Shown: positions 1 to 8,290 of the stretch, in pieces
How the letters are laid out: the number at the start of each line of letters is the position of its first letter
How positions within the stretch are numbered: the first letter of the stretch is position 1
NCBI RefSeq assembly: GCF_029813785.1
Contig: NZ_JARVKY010000004.1
Span: 372,001-436,000 of the forward strand
Direction: 5' to 3'
Length of the DNA: 64,000 nucleotides
Source of the DNA: Streptomyces sp. DH41
GTDB lineage: Bacteria > Actinomycetota > Actinomycetes > Streptomycetales > Streptomycetaceae
Translations under genes and position numbers: made by a program
Notes under the pieces: model-generated
The model's input: only the letters and a program-made list of their open reading frames with translations
Database searches by the model: none
What the model was told of the DNA's origin: nothing

Positions 1-88
1 GCGATTTTCCGCCGCGGTGGAGGCCGTCGTGGAGCAGGATGTCCTGGAGCAGGATGTCGTCCGAAGGGCGCCGGACAAGGGGTGGTCG

Positions 89-787
89 ATGGCGCGGCTG
101 TTGGTGGTGCAGAACGGCCCGGACGGCGGGCCGGGCCGGTTCGGTGACTGGCTGGTCTCGGACGGACTGTCGCTGGACGTGGTGCACGCGTACGCCGGTG
201 CGCCGCTCCCCCGGCGTCCGGCGCACGAGGGCGTCATGGTGCTGGGCGGTGGCTACCTGCCCGACGACGACGTCCGCGCGGCCTGGCTCGCGCCCACCCG
301 CGCCCTGGTCGCCGAGGCGGTGGAGCGGGGCGCTCCCGTGTTCGGTATCTGCCTCGGCGGGCAGCTCCTCGCCCGCGTCGCGGGCGGCACGGTGGAGGGC
401 GACCACGGCGAACCGGAGTTCGGCAGTACGCCGCTCAGTCTGCGGCCGGAGGCGGCGGGTGATCCCCTCTTCGGGGGACTGCCGGAGCGGGTCACGGCGG
501 TCGAGCACCACGTGGACGCCGTGACCGCCCTGCCGCCGGGCGCCGCCTGGCTGATGGAGAGCGAACGGTGCCCGTACCAGGCGTTCCGGGTCGGCGACCG
601 GGCGTGGGGAGTGCAGTTCCATCCCGAGGCGGGCGCGGACCGGGTCCGGTCGTGGGCCCCGGAGCGGATCCGGGCCAGGGGTCTGGACCCGGCGGAGGTC
701 TTCGGCCGGGCGGAACGCGACGAGCCCGCGGCCGAGGCCGTCTGGCGCGAGGTCGCCCGGCGGTTCGCCGCGCTCGTCGGGGGGTGA
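89..787 (+). CDS. Class I glutamine amidotransferase-like protein
   Basis: A 232-residue stand-alone GATase1 domain. The nucleophile elbow GICLGG puts the catalytic Cys at residue 88, and GVQFHPE supplies His178 and Glu180, so the Cys-His-Glu triad is complete. Such free-standing proteins resemble GMP-synthase glutaminase domains and often act on gamma-glutamyl compounds; the substrate cannot be told here. The ATG at 89 is preferred over the upstream in-frame ATG at 17 because the family starts just before MARLLVVQ and an AAGGGG ribosome site lies about 7 nt upstream. It is convergent with the esterase gene, separated by only 3 nt. Confidence 0.85.
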   Translation: MARLLVVQNGPDGGPGRFGDWLVSDGLSLDVVHAYAGAPLPRRPAHEGVMVLGGGYLPDDDVRAAWLAPTRALVAEAVERGAPVFGICLGGQLLARVAGGTVEGDHGEPEFGSTPLSLRPEAAGDPLFGGLPERVTAVEHHVDAVTALPPGAAWLMESERCPYQAFRVGDRAWGVQFHPEAGADRVRSWAPERIRARGLDPAEVFGRAERDEPAAEAVWREVARRFAALVGG

Positions 788-790
788 GGG

Positions 791-1981
791 TCAGCGGGAG
801 AAGGCGCCGCGGTCGGTGAACGCCAGACGGGCGAAGCGTTCGCCGATACGGCGGTGGGTGGCCGCGTCCGGGTGGAGGTCGTCGGGCAGGGGCAGCTCCG
901 CGGCGTCGGCCTCGCCATAGAGGTCGCGGCCGTCGAGGTAGTGCAGGTTGGGGTCGTCGGCGGTCCGCTGGGCCACGATGCGGGCCAGCTCGTCCCGGAC
1001 GACGTTCAGAGTCAGTTTCCCGCTCGCGCGTTCCCCCGGGTCGCCCATGGCCACGAACCGCAGTCGTCCCTCGCGGAGGCCGGAGACGTCGGGAGCGAGA
1101 GGGCCTGGGGTGTCCTCCTGGATGGGGCACAGGATGGGCGAGACGACCAGCAGCGGGGCCGTGGGGTGCCCTTCGCGGACGGTGTCGAGGAAGCCGTGCA
1201 CGGCGGGGCCGAAGGCACGCAGCCGCATCGCGTCGTGGTTGACCACGTTGATGCCGATCTTGACGCTGATCAGGTCGGCGGGGGTGTCGCGCATGGCCCG
1301 CGCGGTGAACGGGTCGAGCAGGGCGCTGCCGGCCAGGCCCAGGTTGACGAGTTCGACGCCGCCGAGCCAGGCGGCGAGCGCGGGCCACGTGGTGGTGGGG
1401 CTCGCGGCGTCGGAGCCGTGGCTGATCGAGCTGCCGTGGTGCAGCCAGACCCTGCGGCCGGGGTCCGGGGCGGGCTCGACGGGAGCGTCGGTGCGCAGGG
1501 CGACGAGTTCGGTTCTCTCGTTGTGCGGCAGCCAGATCTCGATGTCCTTGCTGCCCTCGGGCAGGCCGGCGAAGCGCAGGGTGCCGACGGGACCGGACTC
1601 GAAGCCCGCCGTACCGGTGGTCATGTCGACGGTGAGGGTGTTGCCGCCCGCGACACTGCCCTGACCGGCCGGCCGGCCGTCGACGAGCAGGTCGTACAGG
1701 CCGTCCGGGCGGGGCGGGGCGCCGACGTGGACCCGCTTGGTGGGCAGGGTGTCCAGTTCGAGAGTGGTGGCCCGGGTGCGCAGGGCCAGGCGTATACCGG
1801 AGGGCTGGGACTCGGCCATGGCCAGCTGCCCGTCGGTGTTCTGGGCGCGGGCCCGGGCGGGCAGCCGGTGCGGCAGCAGTCCGCGCTCGGTGCGCTCCAG
1901 GTCGAGGGCGCCGCGCAGGAGGTCCCGGGTGATCGGCGTGGTGATCCAGTCGATCCGGTCGTCGTCGGTGTGCGTGCTCAT
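791..1981 (-). CDS. SGNH/GDSL-type hydrolase (esterase/lipase family)
   Basis: 396 residues without a signal peptide. The C-terminal half carries the SGNH pattern: a GSSISHG nucleophile block, LVNLGLAGS (Gly block), KIGINVVN (Asn block) and the C-terminal DDLHPDAATH with the catalytic Asp/His. The N-terminal ~170 residues look like the beta-sandwich found before SGNH domains in carbohydrate-esterase-like proteins. It probably hydrolyses an ester such as an acyl or acetyl group, perhaps on a sugar; the substrate is unknown. GGAGG lies 5 nt before the ATG. A TetR gene ends upstream on the same strand and may control it. Confidence 0.8.
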   Translation of the reverse strand: MSTHTDDDRIDWITTPITRDLLRGALDLERTERGLLPHRLPARARAQNTDGQLAMAESQPSGIRLALRTRATTLELDTLPTKRVHVGAPPRPDGLYDLLVDGRPAGQGSVAGGNTLTVDMTTGTAGFESGPVGTLRFAGLPEGSKDIEIWLPHNERTELVALRTDAPVEPAPDPGRRVWLHHGSSISHGSDAASPTTTWPALAAWLGGVELVNLGLAGSALLDPFTARAMRDTPADLISVKIGINVVNHDAMRLRAFGPAVHGFLDTVREGHPTAPLLVVSPILCPIQEDTPGPLAPDVSGLREGRLRFVAMGDPGERASGKLTLNVVRDELARIVAQRTADDPNLHYLDGRDLYGEADAAELPLPDDLHPDAATHRRIGERFARLAFTDRGAFSR

Positions 1982-2041
1982 GCCGCCTCCGGCTGATGTG
2001 GTGGTGTCGGTGTGTCCGGTACGTGCTTCACCGAGCGGGGT

Positions 2042-2611
2042 TCATCGCGCGGGCCAGTTGCGGAGCAGGGCGTCGAGGGCGTCCACGATCCGCGTCCAGG
2101 TCTCCTGGGTGTCGGGGGCGCTGTGGCTGAAGCCGCCTCCCATCTCCAGGCTGACGTAGCCGTGGAAGACGCTGCCCAGCAGCCGGACCGCGTGGGTCTG
2201 GTCGGGTTCCGCCAGGTCGTAGCCGCGCAGGATGGCCCGGGTCATCTGTGCGTGGCGGACGCCCGCGCTGGCCGCCGCCGTCTCCGGGTCCAGCCGGAGT
2301 TGGGCCGCGGTGTAGCGGCCGGGGTGTTCCCGGGCGTAGTCGCGGTAGACGTTCGCGAAGGCGGCCAGGGCGTCCTTGCCCGCCCGCCCGGCCAGTGCGG
2401 TGGCGCCCCGGTCGGCGAGTTCGGCGAGGGCGAGCAGGGCGATCCGGGTCTTGAGGTCATGGGAGTTGCGCACGTGCGAGTACAGACTCGCGACCTTGAC
2501 GTCGAAGTGTCTGGCCAGCGCGGAGACCGTCACCTGCTCGAAGCCGACCTCGTCGGCCAGTTCCGCGCCCGCCCGCACCAGACGCTCCGTGGTCAGCCCG
2601 ACACGCACCAT
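2042..2611 (-). CDS. TetR family transcriptional regulator with WHG-type C-terminal domain
   Basis: About 189 residues. An N-terminal TetR helix-turn-helix (residues ~8-50, including TVSALARHFDVKVASLYSHV) is followed by a C-terminal ligand-binding domain of the WHG type (RDYAREHPGRYTAAQLRL). The ATG at 2611 follows GAGAGGG by 5 nt and is preferred to the GTG at 2617. The SGNH esterase lies 60 bp downstream on the same strand, so the two may form an operon; the divergent FBP protein gene begins about 70 bp away and the regulator may also bind there. The ligand is unknown. Confidence 0.87.
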   Translation of the reverse strand: MVRVGLTTERLVRAGAELADEVGFEQVTVSALARHFDVKVASLYSHVRNSHDLKTRIALLALAELADRGATALAGRAGKDALAAFANVYRDYAREHPGRYTAAQLRLDPETAAASAGVRHAQMTRAILRGYDLAEPDQTHAVRLLGSVFHGYVSLEMGGGFSHSAPDTQETWTRIVDALDALLRNWPAR

Positions 2612-2682
2612 AACCACCCTCTCGTTGACCTGTACTGATTATTCATTTGCCTAAGGCTTTTAGGCAAATTACGCTGCGCTAC

Positions 2683-3174
2683 ATGAAGCCACTGACCGAA
2701 AGAGAGATCCGCGCCGCCTTCGTGAACTGCACCAAGGGCGCGGCCAAGCGCCTGTCCGTGCCGCACGACCTCGCGGACCGCCCTTGGGACGACCTGGACT
2801 ACTTCGGCTGGCGAGACCCCCAGGCGCCGGACCGCGCCTACCTCGTGACCGAGCTGGGCGGCCGTCCGACCGCACTCGCGCTGAGGTCCTCAAGCGCCGC
2901 CTTGGGGCAGGCGCGCCGCAGCATGTGCTCGATGTGCCTGACCACGCATTCCGGCGGCGTCTGCCTCATGGTCGCGCCGAAGGCCGGCAAGGCCGGGCAG
3001 CAGGGCAACTCGGTGGGCGCGTACATGTGCGGCGACCTGGCCTGCTCGCTGTACATCCGGGGCAAGCGGGAAGCGGGCGCCGGCGCGCGGCTGCCCGAGA
3101 CGATCACGCTGGAGGAGAAGATCCGGCGGACCGTGGTGAACCTCGCGGCGTTCGTCGACAAGGTGGTCGCGTGA
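2683..3174 (+). CDS. FBP domain protein (EF-G-binding/FusB-type treble-clef zinc finger)
   Basis: 163 residues starting MKPLTEREIRAAFVNC. Four cysteines in two pairs (Cys82, Cys85 and Cys116, Cys121), with Cys94 between them, form the treble-clef zinc finger of the family related to the C-terminal half of FusB/fibronectin-binding proteins that bind elongation factor G on stalled ribosomes. Streptomyces carry this short form; a role in translation rescue is an inference from the family. An in-frame ATG at 2647 exists but its leading residues are not conserved in type, so 2683 was chosen. It stands alone, divergent from the TetR gene. Confidence 0.8.
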   Translation: MKPLTEREIRAAFVNCTKGAAKRLSVPHDLADRPWDDLDYFGWRDPQAPDRAYLVTELGGRPTALALRSSSAALGQARRSMCSMCLTTHSGGVCLMVAPKAGKAGQQGNSVGAYMCGDLACSLYIRGKREAGAGARLPETITLEEKIRRTVVNLAAFVDKVVA

Positions 3175-3339
3175 CGGGCACTCCGCGACAGCCCCCGGCT
3201 GGGGGCCCGCGGTGACCGGAGCGGGGTGACCGGAGCGGTCCGACCAGGTCGCGCGCGCCGCGGTCCGAGGACGCGGCACACCGTCTCCGCGTCCGCGGTC
3301 AGGAGGTATGAGGGCGGGCAGCGGGGGGACTCCGACCAC

Positions 3340-3921
3340 ATGTCCCAGCCTCACCTGGTCACCTTCGGCCACGGCACCGCGGACCGCGCGGCGCTGGCCG
3401 CACTGCTGCGCGGTGCCGATGTCAGCGCCGTGGTCGACGTCAGGACGGCGCCCGGCAGCCGCCGCGATCCCGACCTGCTGCGGGAGCGGCTCGCCGGATG
3501 GCTGCCCGAGGAGGGGCTCACCTACCGGTGGGAGCAGCGTCTGGGCGGCTTCCGCAAGCCGGCTCCGGACTCACCCGACGTCGTCTGGCGCAACACCTCG
3601 TTCAGGGGGTACGCCGGCCACACCCGCTCGCGGGAGTTCGTCACCGCCATGGACGGGTTGCTGGCACAGGTGGCGCGGGAACGCACCGCGGTGATGTGCG
3701 GTGAAGCGGTGTGGTGGCGATGCCATCGACGCCTCATCGCCGACTTCGCCGTGCTGGCCCGTGACACCCCCGTGGACCACCTCATGCACGACGGCCGTCT
3801 GACACCCCACTCCCCCACCCCGGGTGCGCGGCTGCGCACGGACGGCCTTCTCGTCTACGACGACGAGGAGGAGGCGGCGGCGGCGGCGAAACCTGCCGCG
3901 TCCGGGTCGGGGCGTTCGTAG
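3340..3921 (+). CDS. DUF488 family protein
   Basis: 193 residues. The features are VTFGHG near the N-terminus, VVDVRTAPGSRRDPDLL, and the conserved VMCGEAVWWRCHRRLIAD block near residues 125-145 with two cysteines and a His-Arg pair, all diagnostic of DUF488. The biochemical role of this family is not established. It is followed 24 nt downstream by a coiled-coil protein gene on the same strand and may be co-transcribed with it. The C-terminus has a Glu/Ala run (about 175-185). Confidence 0.85.
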   Translation: MSQPHLVTFGHGTADRAALAALLRGADVSAVVDVRTAPGSRRDPDLLRERLAGWLPEEGLTYRWEQRLGGFRKPAPDSPDVVWRNTSFRGYAGHTRSREFVTAMDGLLAQVARERTAVMCGEAVWWRCHRRLIADFAVLARDTPVDHLMHDGRLTPHSPTPGARLRTDGLLVYDDEEEAAAAAKPAASGSGRS

Positions 3922-3945
3922 AGGTCGAGGCGGAGGCGGAGGACC

Positions 3946-4914
3946 ATGCAGCGCGGACGCGGCGGGCACGGCCGGGAGACCGACGACCGGGACTTGGAGC
4001 CGGTCGAGTCCATCGAGTCGGTCGAGTCGGTCCTCGACCGGCTCTACACGGCGTCGCCGTCCGACTTCGTCTCCCGCCGGGGAGAACTCGCCGCGGTCGC
4101 CAGAACGGCCGGCCGGCCGGAGGACGCCCGACGTATCCGCGCCGCCCGCCGGCCAACGCTCGCGGCCTGGGCGGCGAACCTGCTGAGGCACTCCCGGCCG
4201 GAGGAGAGCGGTCGGTTCGTCGAACTGGGGCGGGCACTGCGCGAGGCACACCGCACGCTGGACGCCGACGGGCTCAGGGAACTCTCCGCGCAGCGCCGGC
4301 ACATCGTCTCCGCCCTGTCCCGGCAGGCCGTCCAGCTCGCCCGCGAGGCCGGACACCAACTGTCACAAGGGGCACAGCGGGAGGTCGAGTCGACGCTGCG
4401 CGCGGTTCTCGCGGACCCGGACGCGTCCGAACAGTGGGCCGGCGGACGCCTGGAGAGCTCCCTCACCCCGCCGTCGGACTTCCCCTCGGGCACCGCCCCG
4501 GCCGAGCCCGCGCCGCGCGAACGGCCGACCCGGTCGCGATCTCCCCGCCCCTCGGGCACAACCGGGGCGGAGGACGAACTCGCCGAACGGCGCCGCAGGC
4601 GGCAGGAGGAACTCTCCCGGGCCGAGCAGGCGGCGGAGAGGGCCGCGCGGCGACTGCGTGACAGCCGCGCGGAGCAGGCGGACGCCGACGCGTCACTGCG
4701 GCGGGCCGAAGAGGAGCACGACCGGGCCCGCGAGGAGGTGTCCGGCGCGGAGCAGCGGCTGCGGCAGGCACACGAGGACCTCGACCGGACCGAGCGGGCA
4801 CGGCGGGAAGCCGAGGAGCGGGGGCGTACCGCGGCGGACGCGCTGGCCCGGGCGGAGCGGGAGGCCGAGGAGACCTCACGCCAGGTGGCCCGTTCGACCG
4901 CCCGTGTCAGGTAG
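3946..4914 (+). CDS. Coiled-coil protein of unknown function
   Basis: 322 residues and no recognisable enzyme domain. Residues ~20-150 form a helical, Arg/Ala-rich region (repeated VESIESVESV near the N-terminus). Residues ~165-205 are Pro/Ser-rich and probably disordered. Residues ~205-322 form a long Glu/Arg/Ala coiled coil (RRRRQEELSRAEQAAERAARRLRDS). GGAGGCGGAGGACC precedes the ATG. The arrangement suggests a structural or scaffolding protein. It lies 24 nt after the DUF488 gene. Function is not known. Confidence 0.72.
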   Translation: MQRGRGGHGRETDDRDLEPVESIESVESVLDRLYTASPSDFVSRRGELAAVARTAGRPEDARRIRAARRPTLAAWAANLLRHSRPEESGRFVELGRALREAHRTLDADGLRELSAQRRHIVSALSRQAVQLAREAGHQLSQGAQREVESTLRAVLADPDASEQWAGGRLESSLTPPSDFPSGTAPAEPAPRERPTRSRSPRPSGTTGAEDELAERRRRRQEELSRAEQAAERAARRLRDSRAEQADADASLRRAEEEHDRAREEVSGAEQRLRQAHEDLDRTERARREAEERGRTAADALARAEREAEETSRQVARSTARVR

Positions 4915-4924
4915 CACGGCCCAT

Positions 4925-4950
4925 CCTCATGAGTACCCGTACTCATGAGG
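4925..4950. promoter_or_regulatory. 26-bp perfect palindrome, candidate operator or terminator
   Basis: Two 12-bp arms, CCTCATGAGTAC and GTACTCATGAGG, flank a central CC. The palindrome lies 11 bp after the coiled-coil gene stop and 55 bp before the lipoprotein start. There is no T-tract after it and its AT content is high for this genome, which favours a protein-binding operator over a terminator. The arm itself contains the smaller palindrome CTCATGAG. Confidence 0.5.
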
Positions 4951-5004
4951 CGCTTCACTCGTCGGGGGAGGCTTGCCGTACCGCAGACACAGAGGGAGCC
5001 AACC

Positions 5005-5343
5005 GTGCGTATCACCAGCCGAGTTCACCGACCGTCGCCCGTGGGAGTCAACCGCGCGACACGGTCCGCGCTGGGCCTCGCCCTGACCTGTACGACGGCC
5101 GCCGCGGTCCTGGCCGGTTGCTCCATGGAGGAGGCGAGCTGCGGCGGAGGCGAGTACCCGGTCATGACCGTCGGCGGCACCGGCAGCGCGTGCGTACCGA
5201 ACGGCGAGGAGCCGCCCGAGGGATACACCCGCTACCCGCGGGGCAAGGTCCCGGAGCATGTCGGCGACAAGTGGGACACCTACTGGCAGACACACACCGT
5301 CGACAAGGACGGAAAGGTCGTCGAGGTGCCCGACGGCGAGTGA
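5005..5343 (+). CDS. Small lipoprotein, SCO0607-like family
   Basis: 112 residues from a GTG start with GGGAG 8 nt upstream. A type II signal peptide (residues ~15-38) ends in the lipobox VLAG-Cys39, so the mature protein should be a membrane-anchored lipoprotein of about 74 residues. The mature part is short, polar and Cys-containing (SMEEASCGGGEY, then a second Cys near residue 57) and resembles the Streptomyces SCO0607 family from memory. No function is known. The upstream ATG at 4945 would start inside the 26-bp palindrome and is rejected. Confidence 0.72.
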   Translation: MRITSRVHRPSPVGVNRATRSALGLALTCTTAAAVLAGCSMEEASCGGGEYPVMTVGGTGSACVPNGEEPPEGYTRYPRGKVPEHVGDKWDTYWQTHTVDKDGKVVEVPDGE

Positions 5344-5403
5344 GCGCGGGTGCGGGCGCGGAATGCGGGCGCTCCGAACACGCGCGCGAGGAACCCGCCG
5401 CGC

Positions 5404-5431
5404 ATACCACGTTGACGGCCATACGTGGTAT
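5404..5431. promoter_or_regulatory. 9-bp inverted repeat, candidate operator/hairpin
   Basis: ATACCACGT (5404-5412) and ACGTGGTAT (5423-5431) are perfect inverted copies around a 10-nt spacer. The element sits 60 bp after the lipoprotein gene and 190 bp before the next start codon. Low GC for this genome and no T-tract suggest a binding site. The protein that binds it is not known. Confidence 0.4.
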
Positions 5432-5621
5432 ACCGGCCCGGCAGCAAACAGGGGAACAACAGGCGCCGTCCGTCCGTAGTATCTGTGTGTCAGCACAGCC
5501 GGTGGCAGTCTCGCATTCCCCGCTGCCGGGCGCCGTTCGGGCATGGTCCCCATGCCGCGCGCCTGATGTCCCGTAGTTCCTCACGAGCCTTCACGGCCGC
5601 GAATCGAGGAGAGTCAACACC

Positions 5622-6419
5622 ATGTCCGAGAGCACGACGCAGACCGCCACCCAACTGGCGTCGCAGTACAGCGCCCAGGTGACCGATGACCTGGAGCGCA
5701 ATGTCAAGGAGCAGGAGCGCATCAGCGCGGAGATCACCTCCGCGCAGCAGCAGTTGGCCGCGCTGCAGCACGACCACGCCCTGCTGGTGAACATGCAGCA
5801 GGCTCTCGGCATCGCCTCGCCGCCGGCCCAGCCCGCGACCGCGCCGGAGTCCGCCGCCACCGACGCGGCCACGGTGCCCGCTCCCCGTGAGGGCACCACC
5901 ACGGAGCCGGCCGCCGGGAAGCGGACGCGGAGCAGGAAGACCGCCACCGCGTCCAAGCGCACCGCCGCCGCGAAGCCGGGCGCCAAGGCTGCCGCGAAGG
6001 CCGGTGCCAAGCCCGCCGCCGAGCCGGCCGCGAAGCCGTCCGCCAAGGCCGCCAAGACCGTCAAGGCCACCAAGAAGCCGACGGCGAAGAAGGAGTCGGC
6101 GCAGGCCACGTCCGCGGCCGACGCCTCGCCCGCGAAGCAGGCCGCCGACCGGCCCACGCTGGTCGAGTTGGTCCGGACCCACCTCGTCGAGCAGAGCGAG
6201 CCGCGCTCCGCCGCCGAGGTCACCACGGCGCTCGGTCAGGCCCACTCCGGACGCACCATCAAGACCACGGTCGTCCGCACCACACTCGAGGGCCTCGTCG
6301 CGAAGAACCAGGCCCAGCGCACCAAGCAGGGCACCTCGGTCTACTACACCGCCACCGACGCACCGGAGGCGAAGCAGGACGCCGGGACCCGGACGTCGTC
6401 CGCCCAGAGCGACAGCTGA
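5622..6419 (+). CDS. Histone H1-like basic protein with C-terminal winged-helix region
   Basis: 265 residues in three parts. Residues ~10-65 are a predicted coiled coil (DDLERNVKEQERISAEITSA). Residues ~85-165 form a Lys/Ala/Pro-rich tail-like segment with repeated AAKPGAK/AKAGAKP units, like H1 or Lsr2/HupS-type basic tails. Residues ~175-250 look like a winged helix (TLVELVRTHLVEQSEPRSAAEV, then a recognition-like helix). This suggests a DNA-binding, nucleoid-associated or regulatory protein; no named family was recognised. AGGAGAG precedes the ATG. It is monocistronic by position. Confidence 0.7.
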   Translation: MSESTTQTATQLASQYSAQVTDDLERNVKEQERISAEITSAQQQLAALQHDHALLVNMQQALGIASPPAQPATAPESAATDAATVPAPREGTTTEPAAGKRTRSRKTATASKRTAAAKPGAKAAAKAGAKPAAEPAAKPSAKAAKTVKATKKPTAKKESAQATSAADASPAKQAADRPTLVELVRTHLVEQSEPRSAAEVTTALGQAHSGRTIKTTVVRTTLEGLVAKNQAQRTKQGTSVYYTATDAPEAKQDAGTRTSSAQSDS

Positions 6420-6513
6420 CGGCTGCCGCACCCGGCGCCACCGGTGGGTGACCTCGCCTTCCCTCGTCGCGGTACGGCGCGCGGTCGGAGGGAAACGGGG
6501 TGAGGATCGGTGG

Positions 6514-7377
6514 ATGGGTGTTGTACTGCCGGTGCTCTTCGCACTCCTCGCCGCGTTCAGCAACGCGCTCGCCACCGTGCTCCAGCGGCGTGCCGCGCTG
6601 AGTGTGCCGCAGACCCAGGGCTTTCGCCCGGGGTTGATCCTCGATCTGTTGCGGCGGCCGGTCTGGATCGGCGGCATGCTGGCCGTGGTCGTGGCCGGTG
6701 TGGGGCAGGCGGTGGCTCTGGCGACGGGGCCGCTGTCACTCGTACAGCCGTTGTTCGTGCTGGAGCTTCCGCTGGCTCTGTTGCTGGCCTCGCTGATGAC
6801 CGGCCGTCACCTGCCCCGCGGCATGTGGCTCGCCGTGGGCGGGGTGGTCGTCGGACTCGGTGTCGCGCTGGCGTCGGCCGCTCCGGACGCGGGCGAGGCC
6901 GACGTGCCACTCGATCGCTGGGTGCCCGCGCTGGCGGCAAGCGCCGGAGCGGCCGTACTGCTGGCCGCGGCCGGTCTGAAACGCCCCGTCGGCAAGGCCC
7001 GCGCCGGGTGCCTCGGCGCGTCCACCGCGGTGTGCTACGCCCTGACGGCCGCGCTGATGAAGGACTCCATGCGGGTGCTGGACACGGACGGCGTGGTCGG
7101 CTTCCTGACCGCCTGGCAGACCTACGGTTTCGCCGCGGCCGGCGTGTGTGCCGTGCTCCTGCTGGAGCACGCCATGCAGGGCGGTCCGCTCATCGCCTCC
7201 CAGCCCGCCCTCACCCTGGGGGACGCCACGGTGAGCCTCCTGCTCGGCGTCGTCCTCTACCGCGAGGACGTGCGCACCGGCTGGTGGGTCGTGCCGGAGT
7301 TGCTCGGCGTCGCCCTGATCGTCATGGGTGTCCTCACGCTCGCCCGGCGCGGCATCGACCTGCGCGACGGGCACTGA
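6514..7377 (+). CDS. DMT superfamily (EamA-like) integral membrane protein
   Basis: 287 residues with about nine to ten hydrophobic helices and few charged residues. It begins VLPVLFALLAAFSNALATVLQRRAA, the pattern of Streptomyces DMT-type membrane proteins also related to magnesium-transporter NIPA-like sequences. The ATG at 6514 follows GAGGATCGG. The substrate cannot be predicted. No gene around it gives a pathway clue. Confidence 0.75.
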   Translation: MGVVLPVLFALLAAFSNALATVLQRRAALSVPQTQGFRPGLILDLLRRPVWIGGMLAVVVAGVGQAVALATGPLSLVQPLFVLELPLALLLASLMTGRHLPRGMWLAVGGVVVGLGVALASAAPDAGEADVPLDRWVPALAASAGAAVLLAAAGLKRPVGKARAGCLGASTAVCYALTAALMKDSMRVLDTDGVVGFLTAWQTYGFAAAGVCAVLLLEHAMQGGPLIASQPALTLGDATVSLLLGVVLYREDVRTGWWVVPELLGVALIVMGVLTLARRGIDLRDGH

Positions 7378-7492
7378 GCGCCGGGCGGGCCGGGTGGCGA
7401 AGCTCGCCGCACTCCCCATGACGTCGCAGGTCAGACGTTTCCGCAGGTCAAGCAAGGTGGCGTAACTTCGGCGAAACACGGGCCGGGTTAAC

Positions 7493-8251
7493 GTGAGCGG
7501 CATGGACCACCACGTGGGACGGCCCCGCGCCGAGCGTGCCCGGCAACTGGCCGATGTGCTGCGTCAGCAGATCACCGACGACGGCTTCGCGGACGGCACC
7601 CTGCCGGACGAGCGGACCCTCGGCCGTCGGTTCGGCGCCTCCCGCAACGCCGTTCGGGACGCCCTGGCGCTGCTGCGCCGGGAAGGGCTGATCACCCGGC
7701 GGCGCGGGGTGGGGACCATGGTGGTGCTGTCGAAGTACGGTCACGGGCTGGACCGGCTGACCGGGCTGGCCGAGGAGCTGACCGGTCGCGGCACCGTGAC
7801 CAACGAGGTGCGGGCCGCCGAGGAGGTGCCCGTACTGCCCGCCGCGATCGCCACCCGTCTGGACGTGCCGGCCGAATCGGGCGGTGTGTACGTGGAGCGG
7901 CTGCGATGGCTGGACGGGCTGCCGTTGTCGCTGGACACCAGCTATCTGACCGCCGACGTCGGCCGTGCCGTGCTCGCCGGCGACCTGGTGCGACGCGACG
8001 TGTTCGGTCTGATCGAGGAGGCCGCGGGCTCCCCTCTCGGACGTGCCGAGGTGGCGGTGCACGCGGTCACCGCCGACCCGGACACCGCGGCGCTGCTGCG
8101 GATCGAGCCGGGGGCGGCGGTCTTCGCCCTGGAACGGCTGACCCGGCTGGCGGACGGGCGGCCGGTGGACGCGGAGTCGATCCGCGTCCGCGCGGACCGC
8201 ATGACCCTGCGCGCCACCCTGCACCGCGCCGGGACACGGACCACCGTCTGA
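7493..8251 (+). CDS. GntR family regulator, HutC/UTRA type
   Basis: About 252 residues. Residues ~10-75 are the GntR winged helix (LADVLRQQITDDGFADGTLPDERTLGRRFGASRNAVRDAL), and residues ~95-245 are a UTRA effector domain. The start is GTG 7493 or ATG 7502; neither has a clear ribosome site, so the transcript could be leaderless. Two direct copies of GCAGGTCA at 7426-7433 and 7443-7450 (17 bp apart) are candidate half-sites. It reads into a TauE/SafE permease gene 39 bp downstream, which is a likely target. Confidence 0.87.
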   Translation: MSGMDHHVGRPRAERARQLADVLRQQITDDGFADGTLPDERTLGRRFGASRNAVRDALALLRREGLITRRRGVGTMVVLSKYGHGLDRLTGLAEELTGRGTVTNEVRAAEEVPVLPAAIATRLDVPAESGGVYVERLRWLDGLPLSLDTSYLTADVGRAVLAGDLVRRDVFGLIEEAAGSPLGRAEVAVHAVTADPDTAALLRIEPGAAVFALERLTRLADGRPVDAESIRVRADRMTLRATLHRAGTRTTV

Positions 8252-8290
8252 CCCGTTCCCGTCCGTACCGCGACATGTGAGAGGAGGCTT

